A stretch of 64,000 bases of DNA from Candidatus Chlorobium antarcticum (GTDB lineage Bacteria > Bacteroidota > Chlorobiia > Chlorobiales > Chlorobiaceae): NCBI GenBank assembly GCA_030765725.1, contig JAVCDF010000001.1:62001-126000 (forward strand), written 5' to 3'. Below the pieces are notes generated by a model, which made no database searches, was not told the DNA's origin, and worked only from the letters and a program-made list of their open reading frames with translations. Positions 8,803-17,618 of this stretch are shown here, piece by piece (position 1 is the first letter of the stretch; each line of letters starts with the position of its first letter). The position numbers and the translations under genes are program-made.

Positions 8803-9686
8803 GTGGGGTCATGAAAATCTACGGTCTTATCGGTCGTGCAGTTAATTATTCCTACTCTCCGCTGATACACAACACTGCCTTTGAGCAGCTGGAGCTTCCC
8901 TGCCGTTACACCATTTTCAATATAGCCGAAGAGACCCTGGTTGCCGACGCCCTTAAAGGGGCCCGAGCTCTGGGCATTGCCGGCTTCAGCGTCACCATTC
9001 CCTACAAGACAACGGTCGTACCCCTTATGGATTCGCTCTCAGAAGAGGCCCAATCCATTCAGGCAGTCAACACCATTGTCAACCATGAAGGAACTCTTTT
9101 TGGCCACAATACCGACATTGCGGGATTTGCCGCCCCCCTCCTACCGCACGCTGAATTCATTAAGGGCCGTCCGGTCGCCATTCTTGGTAGCGGAGGAGCC
9201 TCCCGTGCTGCAATTGAGGCATTCCGCCGCCAGTTCAGCCCGTCAGCAATAACACTGTTCATGCGCAACCCGAAGCGAAAGGATGCCTTCAGCGAATGCT
9301 ACATAACAGAGAGCGCCGTCAACCGCTGTGCTCTAGACGATCTTAAGGTCAACGGAAGTGACGCATCGGCAATCCTCCGTAACTCAGCTGTCGTAGTCAA
9401 TGCTACCCCAGTAGGAACACTGGGCCGTCCCGATTCCAACCTGAGCCCTGTGCCAACAGGAAACAATCTTCTCCACGACGGGCAGATCATCTACGACATG
9501 GTCTACAATCCGATTGACACCCCGCTTCTCCTTGCAGCCAAAAAAGCCGGAGCCATGACCATTCCGGGCATGGAAATGCTGCTGGCTCAGGGGGCTGCTG
9601 CGTTCAGGCTGTGGACCGGACTTGAAATGCCGGTGGAAGCCGTACGCCGCGTACTTCTCCATGAAATAGGCGAAACCGCCGTCTGA
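8799..9686 (+). CDS. aroE: Shikimate dehydrogenase
   Basis: The enzyme reduces 3-dehydroshikimate to shikimate with NADPH in aromatic amino-acid synthesis. In 295 residues it shows the substrate-binding YSYSPLIHN, the catalytic Lys in TIPYKTTV (about 71), the Asp in NTDIAGF (about 107) and the NADPH-binding glycine-rich [10 protein letters not shown] (about 130). The family's C-terminal [11 protein letters not shown] is also present. ATG at 8799 overlaps the TPR stop; a second ATG four codons in (MKIYGLIGR) is an equally possible start. lspA follows after 36 bases. Confidence 0.96.
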   Translation: MSGVMKIYGLIGRAVNYSYSPLIHNTAFEQLELPCRYTIFNIAEETLVADALKGARALGIAGFSVTIPYKTTVVPLMDSLSEEAQSIQAVNTIVNHEGTLFGHNTDIAGFAAPLLPHAEFIKGRPVAILGSGGASRAAIEAFRRQFSPSAITLFMRNPKRKDAFSECYITESAVNRCALDDLKVNGSDASAILRNSAVVVNATPVGTLGRPDSNLSPVPTGNNLLHDGQIIYDMVYNPIDTPLLLAAKKAGAMTIPGMEMLLAQGAAAFRLWTGLEMPVEAVRRVLLHEIGETAV

Positions 9687-9722
9687 AACGCCAACCAAAT
9701 ACAATCTTCACCCACCTGCACT

Positions 9723-10232
9723 ATGAGATGGTTTTTCTTTCTGCTCCTCTCCATCATCGGCCTCGACCGGTTCACAAAACAGCTCGCGATCCTCTTCCTC
9801 CGTAACACCGGAGAAAGTATTACCATCATCCCCGGCATGCTCTCCTTCACCTATGCTGAAAACCGAGGAATCGCCTTCGGCATGGAGTTCCTGCCCCCCA
9901 GCGTCCTTCTCGCCCTGACAACAATTATTGTTTCAGGAGTTATTTTCTACACACTGCGTCAGGAAAACCCGCATCCGCTTTTTCTCGCTTCGTTCGGACT
10001 TATTGCAGGAGGCGGCATAGGAAACCTGATTGACCGCTTCACCACCGGACGGGTGGTTGACTTCATATATTTCGATCTTTACAGGGGAGAGCTTTTCGGC
10101 CACTGGATATCACTCTGGCCCATATTCAACATAGCCGATTCGGCCATCACCATAGGGGCATGCATGCTCGTCCTCTTCTACAGCAGAATTTTTCCCGACA
10201 GTAGCACTCCGGGAGGCAACAGTGTTCGCTGA
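9723..10232 (+). CDS. lspA: Lipoprotein signal peptidase II
   Basis: This 169-residue inner-membrane aspartyl protease removes signal peptides from diacylglyceryl-modified prolipoproteins. Four membrane helices are visible, with conserved blocks GLDRFTKQ, ENRGIAFG, GNLIDRFTTGRVVDF and FNIADSAI; the last two contain the catalytic Asp pair (about 107 and 134). The gene overlaps tatD by 11 bases, which implies translational coupling. Its substrates may include the lipocalin encoded at 22.5-23.0 kb. Confidence 0.96.
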   Translation: MRWFFFLLLSIIGLDRFTKQLAILFLRNTGESITIIPGMLSFTYAENRGIAFGMEFLPPSVLLALTTIIVSGVIFYTLRQENPHPLFLASFGLIAGGGIGNLIDRFTTGRVVDFIYFDLYRGELFGHWISLWPIFNIADSAITIGACMLVLFYSRIFPDSSTPGGNSVR

Positions 10233-10995
10233 CTCGCACTGCCACCTCTCATTTCCCGCATTTGACGAAGACCGTCCGGCAGTCATTGAACGAATGCATG
10301 AGGCCAGCGTTACCCTCCTCATCAACCCCGGTGTGAATGTGGAAACCAGCAGAAACTCCATAAATCTTGCCCGGGAGCACAGCTTTATTTATGCAAATGT
10401 CGGCCTGCACCCGCACGATGCCGACAGCGGAGTTGACGCAGCAACATTCAACGAACTGCTTGAGCTTGCCCGAAACCCTGAGGTGGTGGCAATAGGAGAG
10501 ATAGGGCTCGACTACCACTACCCGGAAAACAACCCCCTTCAACAGCAGGAAGCGTTCCGCACAATGCTCAGGATGGCCCGAAACCTCAATCTTCCGGTTG
10601 TCATCCACTCTCGCGATGCATGGAAAGATACTCTGCGGATTCTTGATGAAGAACGGCATTCGGCCCTTCGCGGCATCATGCACTGTTTTTCGGGTGACTT
10701 GGAAATTGCGCAGGAATGCCTCAGGAAAGGCTTCCGCCTCTCCATACCCGGCACCCTTACCTACAAACGCTCCACCCTTCCCGAAGTGGTTCGAGCAATC
10801 CCCCTTGAGAGCCTGCTGACGGAAACAGACTCCCCCTACCTGGCACCGGTCCCATTCCGCGGCAAACGCAATGAACCCTCCCACGCCGCCATTGTTGCAC
10901 AAACCATCGCCGAAATCAGGGAAATTCCCGTTGAAGCTGCCGCAGCAGCGATCATGAAGAACACCATCAGCACCTTTGAGCTCACGCTCTCCTGA
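10222..10995 (+). CDS. tatD: TatD-family metal-dependent hydrolase
   Basis: The 257-residue protein has the TatD metal-binding pattern: DSHCHLSF near the start, GEIGLDYHY (about 92), HSRD (about 129), MHCFSG (about 153) and TETDSPYL (about 200). Family members are two-metal nucleases/hydrolases with 3'-5' DNase activity. The start is GTG, supported by GGGAGG eight bases upstream and by the overlap with lspA. The exact cellular substrate is not fixed within the family (TatD, YcfH and YjjV forms). Confidence 0.92.
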   Translation: MFADSHCHLSFPAFDEDRPAVIERMHEASVTLLINPGVNVETSRNSINLAREHSFIYANVGLHPHDADSGVDAATFNELLELARNPEVVAIGEIGLDYHYPENNPLQQQEAFRTMLRMARNLNLPVVIHSRDAWKDTLRILDEERHSALRGIMHCFSGDLEIAQECLRKGFRLSIPGTLTYKRSTLPEVVRAIPLESLLTETDSPYLAPVPFRGKRNEPSHAAIVAQTIAEIREIPVEAAAAAIMKNTISTFELTLS

Positions 10996-11114
10996 AAACG
11001 GCAGATTTGATTTTTTTGAAAATCAGGCAAACTTGTTTAGGTTAAAAATCAGATAGTACGGTAGCTCATAACAAAATTTCAGAACAACACCAACGATCCA
11101 CCAACGACTTTTAA

Positions 11115-11789
11115 ATGAACGACATACAGCAGGACGGCATCAATGACAATGCCTCGTCGGCAGTGGACAGCCTTGTCTATTTCAGCATCAAATATAAAAA
11201 CGCTCTCATCGGAGCAGTTCTAGTCTGCATTCTCGCTGGAGTTGGGGCATATTTCTGGATCAACCGGCAGGCTGATCGCGAACTGGAGGCAGGCTTGAAG
11301 CTTTCTTCTGTTGAACAACTGCTCCAGAGAGGTGACTATCGCACAGCGATTAAAGGCGACAGGGAACAACAGGGACTTGAAAAGATTGCCGACTCCTACA
11401 ACGGCACCCAAAATGGTGAAATGGCCGCACTGTTGCTTGGGAACGCATGGTATTCACTTGGAGAACCCGATTCTGCGCTTGCTGCATTCAATACAGTATC
11501 CATGAAGTCCCCCGACCTACAGGCCGCGGTACTTGCAGGAAAAGGTGCCTGCTTCAGCAAACAAAAAGAGTACGGCAAAGCTGCCGATAACTTTGAAAAG
11601 GCTTCCCGCAAAGCGGACAATAACGCGCTGAAAGCCTCGTATCTTGGTTATGCAGCTGGCAATTTGGCTGCTGACGGGAAGGAGGCAAAAGCTCGGGACC
11701 AATACAGGGAAATCATAGCAAAGTATCCCGGCTCAGCCGGAGCCGCCTCCGCGCAGCGTTCGCTCTGGAAGCTTTCCGGCCAAGAGTAA
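11115..11789 (+). CDS. Membrane-anchored TPR protein (YfgM-like)
   Basis: The 224-residue protein has a short cytoplasmic N-terminus, one membrane helix at about 33-52 (ALIGAVLVCILAGVGAYFW), then a soluble region with TPR-like repeats (AALLLGNAWYSLGEPDSALAAF). The order resembles YfgM, an inner-membrane protein that works with periplasmic chaperones at the translocon. A cyclophilin-type isomerase gene follows after 31 bases, which suits a folding role. Similarity is architectural, so the call is tentative. It probably begins an operon running to mtnA. Confidence 0.65.
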   Translation: MNDIQQDGINDNASSAVDSLVYFSIKYKNALIGAVLVCILAGVGAYFWINRQADRELEAGLKLSSVEQLLQRGDYRTAIKGDREQQGLEKIADSYNGTQNGEMAALLLGNAWYSLGEPDSALAAFNTVSMKSPDLQAAVLAGKGACFSKQKEYGKAADNFEKASRKADNNALKASYLGYAAGNLAADGKEAKARDQYREIIAKYPGSAGAASAQRSLWKLSGQE

Positions 11790-11820
11790 CCCTATTTTAT
11801 TCACAAAAACGAGTACCATC

Positions 11821-12312
11821 ATGGCAGAACAGTTTATCATCAAAACCAGTCTTGGAAACATCACCCTCAGCCTCTACGACGATACCCCGCTGCATCGCGA
11901 CAACTTCATGAAAATGGTTGCGGAAAAATACTACGACGGCATCCGTTTCCACCGGGTCATTAACGGCTTCATGGTCCAGACAGGCGATCCGCTTTCCCGT
12001 CATGACGATAAGCGAACGCTCCATGGCACCGGCGGCCCCTCCCACAAAGTACCCGCAGAAATCCTTCATCCGAACAAAAAAGGAACACTTGCCGCAGCGC
12101 GCGACAACAACCCAGAAAAAGCATCATCGGGCAGCCAGTTTTACATCAACCACGCCGACAACGGCTTTCTTGACGGCAACTATACGGTGTTCGGCATGGT
12201 AGATGATGGTATGGATGTGGTTGAATTGATAGCCTCGGTAAAGGTTGACCCCAACGACAACCCGCTGACACCGGTTACCATTGAATCAATTGAGCCGACC
12301 TTCGCAAACTGA
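11821..12312 (+). CDS. Peptidyl-prolyl cis-trans isomerase, cyclophilin type
   Basis: This 163-residue single-domain cyclophilin speeds proline isomerisation during folding. Characteristic elements are FHRVINGFMVQTGDP (about 42-56, with the catalytic Arg), GSQFYINHADNGFLDGNYTVFG (about 101-122, in family order) and a C-terminal beta strand. No signal peptide is present, so it is cytoplasmic. It is slightly short, as bacterial cyclophilins often are. The next gene starts seven bases after its stop. Confidence 0.94.
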   Translation: MAEQFIIKTSLGNITLSLYDDTPLHRDNFMKMVAEKYYDGIRFHRVINGFMVQTGDPLSRHDDKRTLHGTGGPSHKVPAEILHPNKKGTLAAARDNNPEKASSGSQFYINHADNGFLDGNYTVFGMVDDGMDVVELIASVKVDPNDNPLTPVTIESIEPTFAN

Positions 12313-12318
12313 ACGCCG

Positions 12319-13017
12319 ATGTCATCAATTTCATCAGGACTTCAGGACATTTACCGGCGCATTGAGGCTGCAGCTGTGGAGGCGGGAAGAGAACCCGCCT
12401 CCATCAGGCTGATTGCGGTATCAAAAACCAAGCCGGCCGGCATGGTCCGGGAAGCCTTTGATGAAGGTCACAGGCTTTTCGGGGAAAGCTACCTTCAGGA
12501 ATTTCTTGAAAAACGCTCTGACCCACTGCTTGAAGGCCTTCCAATCGAGTGGCACTTCATCGGCCACCTCCAGTCCAACAAGATCCGATCAGTCATCGGC
12601 AAAGTGGCTCTCATACACGGGATCGACAAAATTTCCACCGCTCGGGAACTCTCCCGACAGGCTCAGAGACAGAACCTGCACGCCGAGTACCTTCTTGAGG
12701 TCAACACCTCCGGCGAGTCCACCAAATACGGCATGGCGCCAGATGAGGTACTTTCAGCGGCTGAAACCCTTTTCACCCTTCCCGCCATAACCCTGCGGGG
12801 CCTCATGAACATTGCCTCCCCCGATGCAGCCTCGGCTCCCAAAGAGTTCCGCAAACTCCGTCAGCTGCTTGAACAGCTGCGCGATGCAGCCCCAAATCCC
12901 GAACAGCTGAGTGAACTCTCCATGGGAATGAGTGGCGACTTTGAAGCTGCCGTCATGGAAGGGGCCACCATGATAAGAATAGGAACCGCCATCTTCGGCG
13001 CACGGGGCGTTCTGTAA
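12319..13017 (+). CDS. YggS-family pyridoxal-phosphate homeostasis protein
   Basis: The 232-residue protein is the single-domain alanine-racemase-like fold that binds PLP and buffers vitamin B6 and amino-acid pools. The PLP lysine lies in IAVSKTKP (about 36). Other family blocks are GESYLQEF, WHFIGHLQSNK and LSMGMSGDFEAAVMEGATMIRIG near the C-terminus. It has no known catalytic activity. It is tightly linked to the cyclophilin gene; the purine phosphorylase begins 111 bases later. Confidence 0.95.
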   Translation: MSSISSGLQDIYRRIEAAAVEAGREPASIRLIAVSKTKPAGMVREAFDEGHRLFGESYLQEFLEKRSDPLLEGLPIEWHFIGHLQSNKIRSVIGKVALIHGIDKISTARELSRQAQRQNLHAEYLLEVNTSGESTKYGMAPDEVLSAAETLFTLPAITLRGLMNIASPDAASAPKEFRKLRQLLEQLRDAAPNPEQLSELSMGMSGDFEAAVMEGATMIRIGTAIFGARGVL

Positions 13018-13128
13018 GAGAGAACCCGTAATTTTTTTCTCACCGCCTTCAGGATTATATTGTAAAACTGCCATTCCAGAGAAGCATCCCGTACATAATA
13101 CGCCGTCAACCTGTAAATACAATCCATC

Positions 13129-13950
13129 ATGATCTCACAGAAGGCCAAAATTCAGGAAGCTGTTTCCTTCATCAGAAAAAAAACACAGTCAGACTACCCG
13201 GTAGGAATTGTGCTGGGAACCGGACTCGGAGCCCTTGCCAAAGAGATTGATGTTGAGTTTGCGCTGGACTATGCCGATATCCCCAACTTCCCCATTTCAA
13301 CCGTAGAAACTCACCACGGCAAGTTGATTTTCGGAAAGCTGGCCGGAAAGAATGTTGTGGCCATGCAGGGGCGCTTTCATTTTTATGAGGGCTACTCCAT
13401 GCACCAGATTGTTTTCCCTATCCGCGTCATGAAACAGCTGGGAGTCAAAACCCTCGGCATCACCAACGCCTGCGGCGGCCTGAACCCGGCCTTCAGCAAA
13501 GGCGACATTATGCTTATTGACGACCAGATCAACATGCTTCCGGGCAACCCGCTCATCGGCCCGAACGATCCCGATGCCGGCTCCCGCTTCCCCGACATGT
13601 GCGAACCATACTCAAAACGCATTCTCTCCATAGCCGAGCAGGTTGCACTCGAAAACAAACTGAAAGTCCAGCGGGGCGTCTATGTTGCACTTCCAGGACC
13701 CTGCCTTGAAACCCGCGCTGAGTACCGAATGCTCAGAACTCTCGGTGCCGATGTTGTCGGCATGTCAACAGTCCCGGAAGTCATCGCCGCCGTCCATCAG
13801 GGCACAGAGGTCTTCGGAATGTCAATCGTTACTGATGAATGCTTTCCCGACAGCCTGCAGGCAGTAAGCATTGAGGAAATCATTGAGGTCTCAAATCGAG
13901 CCGAACCGAAAATGACCACCATCTTCAAAAATGTTGTCGCCAACCTTTAA
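13129..13950 (+). CDS. Purine nucleoside phosphorylase, trimeric type; possible MTA phosphorylase
   Basis: The 273-residue enzyme is of the trimeric PNP/MTAP family: phosphate-binding VLGTGLG (28-34), TNACGG (112-117), the purine-contacting Glu in GPCLETRAE (E194) and GMSTVPEV (211-218). The position that is Asn243 in human PNP, which selects 6-oxopurines, is Asp here (D236 in SIVTDE). Known N243D variants accept adenosine, and MTA phosphorylases also carry Asp. mtnA, the next step after MTA phosphorolysis, starts 18 bases downstream. I therefore favour a role in 5'-methylthioadenosine salvage, possibly with broader purine use; this is inference. Confidence 0.85.
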   Translation: MISQKAKIQEAVSFIRKKTQSDYPVGIVLGTGLGALAKEIDVEFALDYADIPNFPISTVETHHGKLIFGKLAGKNVVAMQGRFHFYEGYSMHQIVFPIRVMKQLGVKTLGITNACGGLNPAFSKGDIMLIDDQINMLPGNPLIGPNDPDAGSRFPDMCEPYSKRILSIAEQVALENKLKVQRGVYVALPGPCLETRAEYRMLRTLGADVVGMSTVPEVIAAVHQGTEVFGMSIVTDECFPDSLQAVSIEEIIEVSNRAEPKMTTIFKNVVANL

Positions 13951-13968
13951 CACCCCAGCAGGAACATT

Positions 13969-15036
13969 ATGATTGACGCCATTTCATTCAAGGAAGGGAC
14001 TTTCCGCTACCTCGACCAGCGTTTCCTTCCGCTGCAGGAACTCCATGTGGAAACCAGAGACCACCGCGAAGCCATTGAGGCAATCAAAACTCTCGCCGTC
14101 AGGGGTGCTCCACTTATCGGTGCGTCAGCCGGATACACCATCGTGCTCGGCGTCAACAACTTCAGCGGCAGAAAGGAAGATTTTCCGGCATACTTCCGCC
14201 AGCTCATTGCCGATGTGGAAGCATCACGCCCAACGGCTGTCAACCTTTTCTTTGCTTCAAAGAAAATGAAGGCTGTGTATGACGCCAATTTCGAGTCGAA
14301 CTCACTTGAGGTGCTGAAAACAAAAATGACCGACGAGGCTCACAAAATCTACACTGACGAAGTAGAGAACTGCGACCGAATCGCCCGCCACGGCGTTGAG
14401 CAGATCAAGCGCGACTGCGCCGAAATCCTCAAAACGCGGAAACTGAATGTGCTGACCCACTGCAACACCGGCACCCTTGCCTGCTGCGGCATCGGCACGG
14501 CGCTCGGCGTCATCAGGCTGGCGTGGAAGGAAGGGCTCATTGAACGCGTCATCACCGCTGAAAGCCGTCCGCTCCTGCAGGGACTCAGGCTGACCGCATG
14601 GGAACTTGAGCATGACGGCATACCGTTCATCTCAATTTCGGATTCATCCTCGGCCTTCCTCATGCAACGAGGCATGATCGACTTCGGCGTTGTCGGTGCC
14701 GACCGCATCACTGCCAACGGCGACACGGCAAACAAAATCGGTACCTATGCCCACGCAGTCAGTGCCAGCCATCATTGCCTTCCATTCTATATTGCCGCAC
14801 CCGTCTCCACCATAGACATCACCCTCAACGAGGGATCGCAGATACCGATTGAGGAGCGGAACGCCGACGAGCTGAGAACCATTTTCGGAACGCAGGTTGC
14901 CACACCGACCACGCCGGTGCTGAACTACGCTTTCGATGTGACCCCCGGAAAACTTCTCCGCGGCATCATCACCGAAAAGAAAGCTGTTGTCGGCAACTAT
15001 GAAACCAACCTCAGGAAGCTGTTTACAGAACAGTAA
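13969..15036 (+). CDS. mtnA: S-methyl-5-thioribose-1-phosphate isomerase
   Basis: The 355-residue protein belongs to the eIF2B-related isomerases and converts methylthioribose-1-phosphate to methylthioribulose-1-phosphate. The substrate loop TLAVRGAPLIGASAGY (about 41-56), the catalytic Cys region HCNTGTLACCG (about 164-174) and the catalytic Asp in GADRITANGDTANKIGTY (about 244-261) are all present. It closes the probable operon and is followed by a strong hairpin. No later methionine-salvage genes (mtnB, mtnC, mtnK) occur in the window, so the fate of the product is open. Confidence 0.93.
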   Translation: MIDAISFKEGTFRYLDQRFLPLQELHVETRDHREAIEAIKTLAVRGAPLIGASAGYTIVLGVNNFSGRKEDFPAYFRQLIADVEASRPTAVNLFFASKKMKAVYDANFESNSLEVLKTKMTDEAHKIYTDEVENCDRIARHGVEQIKRDCAEILKTRKLNVLTHCNTGTLACCGIGTALGVIRLAWKEGLIERVITAESRPLLQGLRLTAWELEHDGIPFISISDSSSAFLMQRGMIDFGVVGADRITANGDTANKIGTYAHAVSASHHCLPFYIAAPVSTIDITLNEGSQIPIEERNADELRTIFGTQVATPTTPVLNYAFDVTPGKLLRGIITEKKAVVGNYETNLRKLFTEQ

Positions 15037-15048
15037 CAGACTGAAACG

Positions 15049-15080
15049 CTGGAAACCGGGCTTCGCTGCCCGGTTTCCAG
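15049..15080 (+). terminator. 13-bp hairpin after mtnA
   Basis: A perfect 13-bp stem (15049-15061 with 15068-15080, CTGGAAACCGGGC and complement) has a six-base loop. Only a short T-poor tail (TCCTTAAAA) follows, so it may protect the mRNA 3' end or act as a weak terminator. Confidence 0.7.
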
Positions 15081-15125
15081 TCCTTAAAAACAGGACCAGA
15101 TTCGTCCTTTTGTGGGATTATTGAA

Positions 15126-15131
15126 TATAAT
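15126..15131 (+). promoter_or_regulatory. Candidate -10 element of the cyd operon
   Basis: A perfect TATAAT lies 60 bases before the cydA start in the gap after the mtnA hairpin. No good -35 hexamer stands at 16-18 bases (TTCGTC is 19 upstream), which would suit an activator-dependent promoter. The evidence is this single motif. Confidence 0.3.
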
Positions 15132-15191
15132 CGTACCTTCAGTAAACTAAATTCGTTCTGGAATCGTCATCAACACAACAGGACTTAACTT

Positions 15192-16547
15192 ATGGACACT
15201 CTTTTCCTTGCCAAGCTGCAGTTCGGGATGATCTCGATTTTCCATTTCTTTTTCGTCCCCCTCACCCTTGGTCTCTCCATGTTCATAGCCATTCTGGAAA
15301 CAGCCTGGGTTCGTACCGGAAAAGAAAAGTACCGTCAGCTGACCCGTTTCTGGGGACACCTCTTCCTTATCAACTTTGCCGTCGGTGTGGTTACCGGTAT
15401 AGTCATGGAGTTTCAGTTCGGCATGAACTGGTCGCAGTACTCACGATTCGTTGGCGATATTTTCGGTGTCCCTCTTGCCATTGAAGCCCTTCTAGCCTTC
15501 TTTATCGAATCCACCTTCCTCGGCATCTGGGTCTTCGGATGGGACCGACTTTCCAAAAAAATGCACGCAGCGGCAATCTGGATTGTGGCTCTCGGCTCAA
15601 ACCTTTCAGCACTCTGGATTCTCGTAGCCAATTCCTTCATGCAGGCCCCGACCGGATTCAAAATGTCAGCCGACGGCGCAAGAGTGGAAATGACTGACTT
15701 TGGAGCACTCCTCTTCAACCCCAATGTATGGAAACAGTTTCCCCATGTTCTGGCCGGAGGAATTGTGACCGCAGGCTTTCTCGTTCTTGCCATCAGCGTC
15801 TGGCACCTTGCACAGGGAACGAAAGACCGGGAAGCCTTCATCACCTCCATGAAATTCGGCACCATCTATGCCTTTATCGGCACCATTATGGTCACCCTTG
15901 CAGGCCACACGCAGATGCAGCACCTCATGACCACCCAACCCATGAAAGTTGCCGCTGCCGAAGCGCTCTGGGAAACTGAAAATCCTGCAAGCTTTTCACT
16001 CTTCACCATCGGTGATGAAGAAAACCTGAAGGATGTCTTCTCCGTTCGCCTCCCCGCGATGCTCTCCTTCCTTGCCTACAACTCCTTTGAAGGCGAAGTA
16101 ACGGGCATAAAGGAGCTGCAGCAGGAGTATGAAGAAAAGTACGGCCCAGGCAACTACATTCCCTCTGTCATTACAGCCTACTGGAGCTTCCGCTTCATGG
16201 TTGGCGCTGGCACGCTGATGTTGCTGGTATCGGTTCTCGGACTGATTAAAATCATACGGGAGGACTATGAGTTTTCCCCACTCATGAAGGCTCTCTTTTT
16301 CTGGTCGTTCCTGCTCCCGTGGATTGCCAACTCAACCGGCTGGATACTGGCGGAAATGGGCCGTCAGCCCTGGATTGTTTTTGGGCTGCTGAAAACCGAG
16401 CAGGGCGTTTCACCCGCTTCCGTCGTCAGCAGTGGCGAACTGATGGTTTCAATCGCCTCGTTTTTCCTTGTCTATCTGATGCTTGCCGCCACCGACCTCT
16501 TCCTCATGAAGAAGTATGCCATGGCAGGAATTGATCATTCAGAATAA
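15192..16547 (+). CDS. cydA: Cytochrome bd quinol oxidase subunit I
   Basis: The 451-residue membrane protein carries the haems and quinol site of cytochrome bd, which reduces oxygen to water. Visible are the haem-ligand His at 18 (FHFFFVPLTLGL), a second His in FPHVLAGG (about 181), the Q-loop QPMKVAAAEALWE with its conserved Lys and Glu (about 252-257) and the family signature GRQPW (about 390). At 451 residues it lacks the long Q-loop extension of the E. coli protein (522) and is of the short-loop type. cydB follows after 18 bases. In a strict anaerobe the likely job is oxygen removal. Confidence 0.97.
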   Translation: MDTLFLAKLQFGMISIFHFFFVPLTLGLSMFIAILETAWVRTGKEKYRQLTRFWGHLFLINFAVGVVTGIVMEFQFGMNWSQYSRFVGDIFGVPLAIEALLAFFIESTFLGIWVFGWDRLSKKMHAAAIWIVALGSNLSALWILVANSFMQAPTGFKMSADGARVEMTDFGALLFNPNVWKQFPHVLAGGIVTAGFLVLAISVWHLAQGTKDREAFITSMKFGTIYAFIGTIMVTLAGHTQMQHLMTTQPMKVAAAEALWETENPASFSLFTIGDEENLKDVFSVRLPAMLSFLAYNSFEGEVTGIKELQQEYEEKYGPGNYIPSVITAYWSFRFMVGAGTLMLLVSVLGLIKIIREDYEFSPLMKALFFWSFLLPWIANSTGWILAEMGRQPWIVFGLLKTEQGVSPASVVSSGELMVSIASFFLVYLMLAATDLFLMKKYAMAGIDHSE

Positions 16548-16565
16548 ACCGTAACGGAGACACTG

Positions 16566-17579
16566 ATGGAACTGCAGACAATCTGGTTCATACTCATAAC
16601 CGTCCTCTTCACCGGTTTTTTCTTTCTGGAGGGGTTTGATTTCGGCGTTGGCATACTCCTTCCGTTTATGAGCCAGGAAGACATTGAGAGGCGTACGATC
16701 ATCAACACCATCGGCCCATTCTGGGACGGAAACGAAGTCTGGCTCATTACAGCCGGCGGCGCAATGTTTGCAGCATTTCCCGAATGGTATGCCACCCTCT
16801 TCAGCGGCTTTTACCTGGCACTTCTTCTGATGCTTGTGTCCATGATATTCCGTGGCGTCGCATTCGAGTTCCGCAGCAAGCACAGCAACCCCCGCTGGCG
16901 CAGCTTCTGGGACTGGAGCATTTTTGCTGGCAGCGCTATCCCCTCACTGCTATGGGGTGTTGCGTTGGCAAACTTCATCAGAGGCGTCCCCATTGACGCA
17001 GAGATGAACTATGCTGGAGGCTTCTTCAACCTCCTCAACCCCTATGCCCTTGCCTGCGGCCTGACATCCCTCTCCATCTTTACCCTTCACGGAGCGGTGT
17101 TCCTGACCCTGAAAACCACCGACGACCTGCAGAAAAAAGCGATGAAAACAGCAAAGATGGCGTGGTTGCCCGCAGTGCTCCTCTCTTTTATTTTCATGGT
17201 CTACACCAACTATGAAACCGATATTTACAGCCACCTCGGCATCAACCCCGGCATTATTCCTGTCTTCAGCGTCATCACGCTTGTTTCCGTTATTTTCCTT
17301 CTGCAGAAGAATGCTGCCGGATGGGCATTTGCCATGACCGGCATCGCCATAGCATTCTCAACCATCACCATCTTCATGGGGCTCTACCCGAGGGTTATGG
17401 TATCCAGCCTTGACCCGGCATGGAGCCTGACCATCTATAATGCCTCCTCTTCAGAGTACACGCTCGGCATCATGTCGATTGTAGCCCTTATCTTTGTACC
17501 GCTGGTACTCGTGTATCAAGGCTGGAGTTACTGGGTCTTCCGGCAGCGGGTCTCCACCGGAGGAAAACTTGAATACTGA
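16566..17579 (+). CDS. cydB: Cytochrome bd quinol oxidase subunit II
   Basis: The 337-residue integral membrane protein has about eight helices and the CydB N-terminal block FFLEGFDFGVGILLPF followed by NTIGPFWDGNEVWLITAGGAMFAAFP. It pairs with CydA and is needed for haem insertion and stability. It lies in the order cydA-cydB-cydD-cydC. The next gene begins 39 bases after the stop. Length is slightly below the E. coli subunit (379) and normal for the wider family. Confidence 0.97.
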   Translation: MELQTIWFILITVLFTGFFFLEGFDFGVGILLPFMSQEDIERRTIINTIGPFWDGNEVWLITAGGAMFAAFPEWYATLFSGFYLALLLMLVSMIFRGVAFEFRSKHSNPRWRSFWDWSIFAGSAIPSLLWGVALANFIRGVPIDAEMNYAGGFFNLLNPYALACGLTSLSIFTLHGAVFLTLKTTDDLQKKAMKTAKMAWLPAVLLSFIFMVYTNYETDIYSHLGINPGIIPVFSVITLVSVIFLLQKNAAGWAFAMTGIAIAFSTITIFMGLYPRVMVSSLDPAWSLTIYNASSSEYTLGIMSIVALIFVPLVLVYQGWSYWVFRQRVSTGGKLEY

Positions 17580-17618
17580 TGCCCCCGGCACAGTCTGAAC
17601 AGCACGAGAGAACTGCCC

